A stretch of 64,000 bases of DNA, taken from contig NZ_JBHEBG010000001.1 of NCBI RefSeq assembly GCF_046557915.1, positions 248,001 through 312,000 of the forward strand, read 5' to 3'. How positions within the stretch are numbered: position 1 is the first letter of the stretch; each line of letters starts with the position of its first letter. Position numbers and translations under genes: made by a program. The DNA is from JBHEBG01 sp046557915 (GTDB lineage Bacteria; Bacteroidota; Bacteroidia; Flavobacteriales; Flavobacteriaceae). Below the pieces are notes generated by a model that did not search any database, was not told where the DNA came from, and saw only the letters and a program-made list of their open reading frames with translations. Shown here in pieces: positions 58,119 through 64,000 of the stretch.

Positions 58119-58643
58119 TTAAAGTGTAAGTCTAAACCCAAATACGGGAAGTTCTCCTTGTACAAAATCTAGGTCTTCCGATCTTTGAAACCCAAGTCTT
58201 TCGTACATTTTCCAGGCGGTTTGCATTACTTCGGTAGTGTGGATCACCACTTGTGATTGCTTAAATGATCTGGCTTTTGCAATACATTCCAAAGTTAGTA
58301 GTTTACCTATCCCCTTGCCTCTCGCCATTGGGTCCACAGCCAATAACCTAAAGCCCGAAACATTTTTTTCTTTAGTGGCCGTACCACCAGAGCCATAATA
58401 TCTCATATCACCAAAATAGACCACCCCACCGCTTATTTTTCCATTTGGAGAAACTGCTACCAATAATTCTGTTTTGGGTTTTTTTGTAAACGCACCTATA
58501 TTGGCAAGCATCTCAAAATATTGAGGCTGTTCATTTTGTTTTGGAAAACCTTTAAGTTCCGAATACACCTTCACCATAAGTCTTCCCAACGCTTCAAACT
58601 CACTTGTCCGTGCATTTCTTACCACATATTCTTGCTTTTCCAT
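58119..58643 (-). CDS. GNAT-family N-acetyltransferase under MarR control
   Basis: The 174-residue protein has LLAVDPMARGKGIGKLLTLECIAKAR (acetyl-CoA loop) and the C-terminal WKMYERLGFQRSEDLDFVQGELPVFGF. It lies 9 bp after the marR-type gene on the same strand, so it is probably the regulated enzyme, for example a detoxifying acetylase. The substrate is unknown. Confidence 0.88.
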   Translation of the reverse strand: MEKQEYVVRNARTSEFEALGRLMVKVYSELKGFPKQNEQPQYFEMLANIGAFTKKPKTELLVAVSPNGKISGGVVYFGDMRYYGSGGTATKEKNVSGFRLLAVDPMARGKGIGKLLTLECIAKARSFKQSQVVIHTTEVMQTAWKMYERLGFQRSEDLDFVQGELPVFGFRLTL

Positions 58644-58652
58644 GATCTCTTC

Positions 58653-59126
58653 TTAGGTAAATTTTCTCTGATATCGTTCTACAAAACTTATATCCTTTAA
58701 GTCCTTTTCCAAGCCGTTCAATTTGTATAGCATATCTAAGTCCACAAATTCCTTAATTATTAATTGAATATTGTTCCACTCTTTTTCAAACTTTGGCAAC
58801 TCTTTAAGTGCTTTATCGGATAGTTGAATAAGTTGCTTTCTTGCATCTTGGGTATCCGTAATGCTGGTTAAATACCCCGCCTCTTTCATCTTATTGACAA
58901 TTTTTATAACCCCAGGGTGCGAAAACTGCAGCTGTTCCGCAATAGCGGTGACGGTAAGCTTCCGTTCTTGTTTCAACAGCAAAAACACAAGGTGCCAATT
59001 GGGTTCAATTCCTATATCAATGTTCTTATAGTGCTCTATGGCACTGTACATTAAAGTATCGCTAATTCTCTTTATCCGGGCCGTAAAACCAATGAAGCCC
59101 AAACCGTTTAAAAAATCATTTTCCAT
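58653..59126 (-). CDS. MarR-family transcriptional regulator
   Basis: A 157-residue MarR protein with the winged helix (LTVTAIAEQLQFSHPGVIKIVNKMKEAGYLTSITDTQDARKQLIQLSDKAL, about 55-110) between dimerisation helices. It is the first gene of a two-gene unit with an acetyltransferase, and two matching palindromes lie directly upstream, typical of MarR autorepression. Confidence 0.9.
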   Translation of the reverse strand: MENDFLNGLGFIGFTARIKRISDTLMYSAIEHYKNIDIGIEPNWHLVFLLLKQERKLTVTAIAEQLQFSHPGVIKIVNKMKEAGYLTSITDTQDARKQLIQLSDKALKELPKFEKEWNNIQLIIKEFVDLDMLYKLNGLEKDLKDISFVERYQRKFT

Positions 59127-59130
59127 TTTA

Positions 59131-59178
59131 TACGTAACTAGTTACGTAAATATACATTTTTTTGTGTAACCAGTTACA
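59131..59178. promoter_or_regulatory. Two GTAAC-N2-GTTAC palindromes, probable MarR operators
   Basis: TACGTAACTAGTTACGTA (59131-59148) is an 18-bp perfect palindrome and TGTAACCAGTTACA (59165-59178) is a second copy of the same GTAAC-N2-GTTAC pattern. Their centres are 32 bp apart, about three helical turns. A TATATTTA element (59154-59147, read on -) lies at the edge of the first box, which therefore covers the likely start of transcription. The first box lies 5 bp before the MarR ATG. Confidence 0.75.
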
Positions 59179-59212
59179 TTACTTGTCCTTTTTATATTGG
59201 ATTCAAAAAAAA

Positions 59213-59812
59213 TTAGATAAGCATGCGGTTAATCGCATAAAAAGCCAAAACCAAAATTGTAGTTAACCATCCAAAAATAGCCAAGGTATGGTGCATAACG
59301 ACTTCATGTCCCGAGCCAATTATGATAGACCGTATTACCTTCATATAATCATACCATTTAAGGCTGGGAGACCATCTTAGGTGGTTAATGTAGTAAACCG
59401 GAAAAATGAGCATGGCAAACACAATCATTAAAAGCCATAGAAGCCCCAATAAGGTGAGACCGCCAAATGTTATCACTACAAACTTGCTATGCAGTGTTGG
59501 AAATCTTAACGGCTTTCCTTTTGTACTGATAGCGTTGGCCGCCTTAACGTAGATGGCCGTAGCAGTAAAGGCCAAGGTCTGCGCATCTTGCAACCATGGT
59601 GGGATGGACCATGAAAATCGTTCAAAAATCCAATGTACGGGAACATTCAATATATTGAATATGGGCCTCACAAGTTCTCGGTAGTAGTTGACAAAATCAG
59701 CAAAACTTAAGGCGAGGGGCACATGGTACCCACGTTGGATTAGACTAATTATGGAAGATGCCGTTACAAGTACCCCTAAAAATCTCCAAATACTGCTTAT
59801 ATGCGGTCTCAT
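59213..59812 (-). CDS. Polytopic membrane protein, function unknown
   Basis: A 199-residue protein with about four hydrophobic helices (about 10-30, 75-95, 115-140 and 175-196), loops with VPVHWIFERFSWSIPPWLQD and a basic middle segment. I do not recognise the family. It lies upstream of the MarR operators on the same strand, so read-through past them is possible. Confidence 0.55.
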   Translation of the reverse strand: MRPHISSIWRFLGVLVTASSIISLIQRGYHVPLALSFADFVNYYRELVRPIFNILNVPVHWIFERFSWSIPPWLQDAQTLAFTATAIYVKAANAISTKGKPLRFPTLHSKFVVITFGGLTLLGLLWLLMIVFAMLIFPVYYINHLRWSPSLKWYDYMKVIRSIIIGSGHEVVMHHTLAIFGWLTTILVLAFYAINRMLI

Positions 59813-59969
59813 ACTACAATTCTAAACTTTGCTCCATCCATTTAATAAATATATGTTTTGAGGTAATTGTATTGGCTAAATATAAGCAATCCTAAAAAGC
59901 TGGTTGATATTCAATCGCAGTTTCTTAAAACATGGAACAAAGTACAACGGGTACTTGTTACAAATCAAA

Positions 59970-59993
59970 AAAGCCATACAGGAGTATGGCTTT
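59970..59993 (-). terminator. Rho-independent terminator of atpD-atpC
   Basis: AAAGCCATAC (59970-59979) pairs perfectly with GTATGGCTTT (59984-59993) around a 4-base loop. On the minus strand the stem is followed by a U-run. It lies about 24 bp after the atpC stop. Confidence 0.85.
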
Positions 59994-60016
59994 AGGTTCT
60001 TTTATGTAAAATTATT

Positions 60017-60295
60017 TTAATCCGCTAAAACAATGACTTTGTTATCTTTCATTTCAACGGTGCCACTGTTAATGGCCAAAACGGTCTTCCCTTTTGCATC
60101 TTGGGAAAATTTATTCTGATAATCTTCGTGTATGTCCACTTCTCCTTCAATCTTCACATCCCCAACCTGCAACAAAGAAACAATGGGTGCGTGATTGGCC
60201 AACATCTGGAATTCTCCATCAACACCTGGCACGGTAACCGAAGTAACTTCTCCGGCAAAAAGTGTTGCCTCTGGTGATACAATTTCTAAGTACAT
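60017..60295 (-). CDS. atpC: F-type ATP synthase subunit epsilon
   Basis: The 92-residue protein has the N-terminal beta sandwich of epsilon (MYLEIVSPEATLFAGEVTSVTVPGVDGEFQMLANHAPIVSLL) but lacks the long C-terminal helical hairpin of E. coli epsilon, as is common in Bacteroidota. It lies 57 bp after atpD and is followed by a terminator. Confidence 0.94.
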   Translation of the reverse strand: MYLEIVSPEATLFAGEVTSVTVPGVDGEFQMLANHAPIVSLLQVGDVKIEGEVDIHEDYQNKFSQDAKGKTVLAINSGTVEMKDNKVIVLAD

Positions 60296-60352
60296 ATTTT
60301 CAATCTTAACAAAACAACCCTAATACTTCATTAGAAAGCCATTTCTAATTAA

Positions 60353-61861
60353 TTATACTTCGGCCAACATTTTTTCACCGGCTTCTATAGCTTCTTCAAT
60401 GGTTCCTTTAAGGTTAAAGGCAGATTCTGGCAAACGATCCAATTCTCCATCCATAATCATGTTGAACCCTTTTATGGTATCCTTAATATCTACCAAAACC
60501 CCAGGTATACCAGTAAATTGTTCTGCTACGTGGAAAGGCTGTGAAAGGAAACGTTGTACACGTCTTGCCCTACCTACGGCAAGTTTATCTTCTTCGGATA
60601 GTTCCTCCATCCCAAGAATGGCAATAATATCTTGTAGTTCTTTATAGCGTTGCAATAACTCTTTAACACGTTGTGCACAGTCGTAATGTTCGTCTCCTAA
60701 AATATCTGCGGTAAGAATTCTTGAGGTAGAATCCAATGGATCCACAGCTGGGTAAATCCCTAATTCCGCAATTTTACGAGATAATACGGTTGTTGCGTCC
60801 AAGTGGGCAAATGTAGTTGCCGGAGCCGGATCCGTTAAATCATCAGCAGGTACATAAACTGCCTGTACCGATGTAATGGATCCTCTTTTGGTTGAGGTAA
60901 TACGTTCTTGCATCACACCCATTTCCGTTGCTAAGGTTGGTTGGTAACCCACGGCCGAGGGCATCCTTCCCAAAAGGGCCGAAACCTCTGATCCTGCTTG
61001 TGTAAAACGGAATATATTATCCACAAAGAACAATACATCCTTACCTTGTCCTTCTCCTGCTCCATCACGGAAGTATTCGGCTATTGTTAGTCCAGAAAGT
61101 GCAACACGTGCTCTTGCTCCTGGAGGTTCGTTCATTTGTCCGAAAACGAAGGTTGCTTTGGACTCTTTCATTGCCTTTTTGTCTACTTTGGACAAATCCC
61201 ATCCACCTTCTTCCATGGAATGTAAAAAGTCGTCACCATATTTGATGATCCCAGACTCTAACATCTCTCTCAGCAAATCGTTTCCTTCACGTGTACGTTC
61301 CCCAACACCTGCAAAAACTGACAGTCCTCCATGTCCTTTCGCAATGTTATTAATCAGTTCTTGTATCAAAACCGTTTTCCCAACACCGGCACCTCCAAAA
61401 AGACCGATCTTACCTCCTTTTGCATAGGGTTCAATCAAATCAATCACCTTGATACCTGTAAAAAGCACTTCTGTAGATGTGGAAAGGTCTTCAAATTTAG
61501 GAGCTTCACGGTGAATTGGAAGGCCTTCATTACCTGCTTTTGGTAAATTTCCCAATCCATCAATGGCATCTCCAATCACATTAAACAAACGTCCGTAAAC
61601 ATCATCTCCTACCGGCATTTGAATAGCGCTCCCGGTTGCACGTACTTCAATCCCCCTGCTCATTCCATCCGTGGAATCCATAGAAATGGTTCTAACGGTG
61701 TTTTCACCTACATGTGATTGCACTTCCAACACCAAAATGGAACCATCCTCTTTGACAATCTCCAAAGAATCGTAGATTTTGGGAAGGTCTGCTTCCGATT
61801 GAAATTCAACATCGATTACCGGGCCGATAATTTGAGAAACTTTGCCTGTAACTTTAGCCAT
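60353..61861 (-). CDS. atpD: F-type ATP synthase subunit beta
   Basis: The 502-residue catalytic subunit has Walker A GGAGVGKTVLIQELI, the DELSEED-like loop (MEELSEEDKLAVGRARRVQRFL), and the VGERTREGNDL segment. Pairing of atpD with atpC away from the rest of the atp genes is usual for Bacteroidota. The gene is complete and has a normal length. Confidence 0.98.
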   Translation of the reverse strand: MAKVTGKVSQIIGPVIDVEFQSEADLPKIYDSLEIVKEDGSILVLEVQSHVGENTVRTISMDSTDGMSRGIEVRATGSAIQMPVGDDVYGRLFNVIGDAIDGLGNLPKAGNEGLPIHREAPKFEDLSTSTEVLFTGIKVIDLIEPYAKGGKIGLFGGAGVGKTVLIQELINNIAKGHGGLSVFAGVGERTREGNDLLREMLESGIIKYGDDFLHSMEEGGWDLSKVDKKAMKESKATFVFGQMNEPPGARARVALSGLTIAEYFRDGAGEGQGKDVLFFVDNIFRFTQAGSEVSALLGRMPSAVGYQPTLATEMGVMQERITSTKRGSITSVQAVYVPADDLTDPAPATTFAHLDATTVLSRKIAELGIYPAVDPLDSTSRILTADILGDEHYDCAQRVKELLQRYKELQDIIAILGMEELSEEDKLAVGRARRVQRFLSQPFHVAEQFTGIPGVLVDIKDTIKGFNMIMDGELDRLPESAFNLKGTIEEAIEAGEKMLAEV

Positions 61862-61943
61862 TGATCGTATATTTTTTAAGGATTATAGCGTTTTTAAGAA
61901 TCAACCGTTGGAATATATGCGCTAACGGTCGTTTTTCCGGCTG

Positions 61944-61951
61944 CAAAGATA
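61944..61951 (-). promoter_or_regulatory. Putative -7 element (TATCTTTG) of atpD-atpC
   Basis: On the minus strand TATCTTTG fits TAnnTTTG, 83 bp before the atpD ATG, giving a leader of about 75 nt. A good -33 element is not evident. Confidence 0.45.
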
Positions 61952-62004
61952 TGTTTTTACATTTTAAATAGAAATTGTTTTTTTCTTTTTTTTCCAATAA
62001 AAAA

Positions 62005-62022
62005 GGCGCCTCGTTCGGCGCC
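62005..62022 (-). terminator. Terminator of the TonB-dependent receptor gene
   Basis: GGCGCC (62005-62010) and GGCGCC (62017-62022) pair around a 6-base loop; on the minus strand the stem is followed by a U run (complement of AAAAAA before 62005). It lies about 27 bp after the receptor stop. Confidence 0.75.
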
Positions 62023-62048
62023 CATTTTATCATAAAATTCTTTGGTTG

Positions 62049-64000
62049 TTAAGGATTTATGGTCCAAGATACATAGTATATAGATCCTATAAGTCCGGTA
62101 CCAATGGCAGTGAAGTACTCATCCCCCAGTAGGTTGGAACCTCCTACTTTGAAGACCGACTTAATACTAGGTACCGTGTAGTTAATCTGTGCATCTAGCA
62201 CGGTATAGGCAGGAATATCCCCATCTTGAAAAGTGGCTTGCCAGAAATAAGAATCGCTCCATCTATAATTTACGTTGAACCCAAAATTTTCGAAGAGAGC
62301 CGTGTTACCAAAAGATGCTTTTACCTTATGTTTTGGTGTATTAAAAAGAGTTCTGAAATCTGGAAACGCTGCCTGATTAAAATCCAAATCCGTAAAGGTG
62401 TAGTTAACCCCCAGGTCAAAATTGCCCAAAACTTTAGTGTCTACGCCAATGCTACCACCGTAAGACTCTATATCTGCTTCAGAATTGGTATAAGTTTGAT
62501 AGGCCTGACGATCCCCGTTCTGCAAAGCTAATAAGGAAAGGGAATTGTCCCCTGCAGTACCGTACAACGGTACCAATACCGTGGTATTGGAAATAAAATT
62601 CTTGTACTTGTTATAATACCCGCTTAAATCTATGGTTACCTTCCCAAATTGGGCCCTATAACCAGCTTCGTAAGCCGTAATTTCCTCAGGTTTAATGACA
62701 TCGGTATTTGCCACTGTAGGATTACCGGCCAACACGGAGCTTAAGGAATATGCATTTTCGTATGCTGCCCTCCCTACAATGGAAACTGAAGTTTGCCCGG
62801 TAGCTGTAGCTCCATCACTGCTTAATTCGAAGGTTCTAACATCCCTATCCAAATTATCGGGTGCCGAGCCAACCAATACTGCTCTTCCGGTATTTAACCC
62901 TATGAACAAGTCTTGTGTGGTAGGGTTTCTAAATCCTTGTTGCACGGAAACCCTGAAGTTTTGATTTCTATTCTCCCCTGCCGTATATGCAAAGGATATC
63001 CTAGGTGATAGAAAGCCATCAAAAAACTCGTTCTTGTCGTAACGAACAGATCCGGTAAATTTTAGACGTTCGTCCAATAGTTTCTTTTGGACTTGTAGAT
63101 AAGCCCCATATTCGTTATAGGTAATAGGGCCGTCAGTATCGGTAAATATCGTTCCACTAGAGTTTAACTCATATTCTCTAAAAGAACCTCCAATCTGGAT
63201 ATCCGCAAAGTCTTTTGTAATATGACTAAAATTATAATTGGCATCTACATGACGTAATTTGGTGTTATCTATAAATTTAGAACCGGTAGACAAATCGCCA
63301 TCAGCGGTAATTCTGTTAAAGGCAGCTTCAAATTCTGGTGTGCCAGGTAAAAACCTGCCTGTATCGGCTGCTTGCCGGGCTGTGGCATGTGCTGCGGTAG
63401 AAGCTGCTTCGCGAGACAACCCGCTTTGAAATCCTCCTAGAAATGTGGGTATATATGCTTGGGCATATTCCGTAAACCATTGCGTATTGGATTTCCAAGC
63501 ATTATTTATATTTATCCCTGTAAATCTTGTATCGTAAGAATCCCCAGATCCCTCGCTGGTTATATAACCTCTCAGAAAAAAGTTGTCGTTCCTAATTTCC
63601 AACTTATGCTGTTGTAAAATAAAATTCTTAATGGAATACCTATTTGCGCCTTGGTAAATTGTATTTCCCCTTCCTACTCTACCATTATATATAATTTCAA
63701 AATCGTCAGCAAAAGGTCTGTAATGTACGGAGTAATCTGTTTTTATACTCTCGGCTTCGTAATTGGCCAAGTCCCTTTCTTCATAACCCGTTCTAGATAC
63801 TTGCGCACTGCCCACGGTACCTGTTGGGAATCCGGCTGCCGAGTCAAAATTAAGCAGGGTAGAAACCTCATCACCATATACGTTTAATCCGTTGTAGTTA
63901 GGGTCCGCCCTTGTTGCTCCCGGATTGTTAAAATCCTCAAAATTATTGGCATGCCAGTCCTCTCCTCTAAGAATTGATAAATTGGCCTTCACTGCCAATT
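62049..64000 (-). CDS. TonB-dependent receptor, 5' end outside the window
   Basis: About 650 residues are visible and the frame is open to the right edge, so the start, signal peptide and plug domain lie outside. What is seen is a long outer membrane barrel with aromatic-ended strands and large extracellular loops (RVSVQQGFRNPTTQDLFIGLN, EEITAYEAGYRAQFGKVTIDLSGYY, LGVNYTFTDLDF) and a C-terminal strand ending YYVSWTINP. The last residue is not the usual Phe. The substrate is not identifiable, and no riboswitch can be looked for because the leader is outside. Confidence 0.88.
   Translation of the reverse strand, partial: LAVKANLSILRGEDWHANNFEDFNNPGATRADPNYNGLNVYGDEVSTLLNFDSAAGFPTGTVGSAQVSRTGYEERDLANYEAESIKTDYSVHYRPFADDFEIIYNGRVGRGNTIYQGANRYSIKNFILQQHKLEIRNDNFFLRGYITSEGSGDSYDTRFTGININNAWKSNTQWFTEYAQAYIPTFLGGFQSGLSREAASTAAHATARQAADTGRFLPGTPEFEAAFNRITADGDLSTGSKFIDNTKLRHVDANYNFSHITKDFADIQIGGSFREYELNSSGTIFTDTDGPITYNEYGAYLQVQKKLLDERLKFTGSVRYDKNEFFDGFLSPRISFAYTAGENRNQNFRVSVQQGFRNPTTQDLFIGLNTGRAVLVGSAPDNLDRDVRTFELSSDGATATGQTSVSIVGRAAYENAYSLSSVLAGNPTVANTDVIKPEEITAYEAGYRAQFGKVTIDLSGYYNKYKNFISNTTVLVPLYGTAGDNSLSLLALQNGDRQAYQTYTNSEADIESYGGSIGVDTKVLGNFDLGVNYTFTDLDFNQAAFPDFRTLFNTPKHKVKASFGNTALFENFGFNVNYRWSDSYFWQATFQDGDIPAYTVLDAQINYTVPSIKSVFKVGGSNLLGDEYFTAIGTGLIGSIYYVSWTINP

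Noticed and set aside
59813..60016. Small gene between the membrane protein and atpC
   Set aside because: The only short frames here overlap the atpC terminator hairpin and have no coding-like features; the stretch holds only that terminator and an AT-rich spacer.
1..64000. tRNA genes, insertion sequences, prophage and CRISPR arrays
   Set aside because: None was recognised: no cloverleaf sequences, transposase or integrase frames, terminal repeats or regularly spaced direct repeats were seen. A tRNAscan-SE and an ISfinder search would be the decisive checks.

Overview
The window reads as chromosomal DNA of a marine-type member of the Flavobacteriaceae (phylum Bacteroidota). Supporting signs are the gliding genes gldD and gldE next to ssb and mutY, atpD-atpC standing alone, DUF3098-uppP-truB at the left edge, TonB-dependent receptors, promoters of the TAnnTTTG type, almost no Shine-Dalgarno sequences, several TTG/GTG starts, and AT-rich intergenic DNA. 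The genus cannot be fixed from sequence alone. No tRNA, rRNA, insertion sequence, prophage or CRISPR array was seen; the window is core and near-core genome with small accessory islands.

Layout. 1-2.4 kb: end of a DUF3098 gene, uppP, truB and a membrane-anchored protein, all on +. 2.4-9.2 kb (-): thioredoxin-like protein, YitT-type membrane protein and a tetR-ABC-HlyD-TolC export operon whose ABC protein has lost nearly all catalytic motifs. 9.35-13.2 kb: a small exported protein, a CutA-like protein, a LysR regulator and a divergent operon ending in an SbtA-type bicarbonate permease. 13.3-19.7 kb: tag, two envelope genes, aat, DUF3127, flavin reductase, an orphan histidine kinase, a zinc-ribbon membrane protein, HIT protein and greA. 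19.8-23.7 kb: a Rieske-like lipoprotein, an aldo/keto reductase and a TonB-dependent receptor behind a TPP riboswitch. 23.8-28.8 kb: a hybrid kinase with receiver and HPt domains, a sigma-54 response regulator, and two paralogous small secreted PepSY-like genes with matching sigma-54-like promoters and shared upstream repeats. 28.8-32.5 kb (-): DUF4301, NadR-like kinase, PnuC, thiamine-binding-like protein, and a phosphopantetheinyl transferase. 32.5-38.4 kb: ahcY, small proteins, AraC-type regulator, rpmA-rplU, DUF4199 and EamA proteins. 38.4-40.5 kb: three envelope genes that look copper-linked. 40.6-46.8 kb: gldD, gldE, ssb, mutY, HU, a 29-residue ribosomal-type protein, RNase G and recX. 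46.8-55.1 kb: JmjC-like protein and the biotin genes bioB, a ketoacyl synthase, bioA, bioD, DUF2007 and bioF, split by an inverted GT39-type glycosyltransferase. 55.2-64 kb: M61 peptidase, acetyltransferases, deoxyribonucleotidase, MarR regulator, membrane protein, atpC, atpD and a TonB-dependent receptor that runs off the right edge.

The best candidate for an undescribed system is the 23.8-28.8 kb module. A membrane kinase can pass phosphate through its own receiver and HPt domains to a sigma-54 activator, and both adjacent secreted-protein genes carry a -24/-12-like element about 45 bp before the ATG, with GTGTAA repeats 80-125 bp further upstream. Next in interest are three identical-pattern operator boxes spaced exactly 22 bp apart in front of the efflux operon, the degenerate ABC exporter, and the SbtA operon with two paralogous small proteins and a 58-residue membrane protein.
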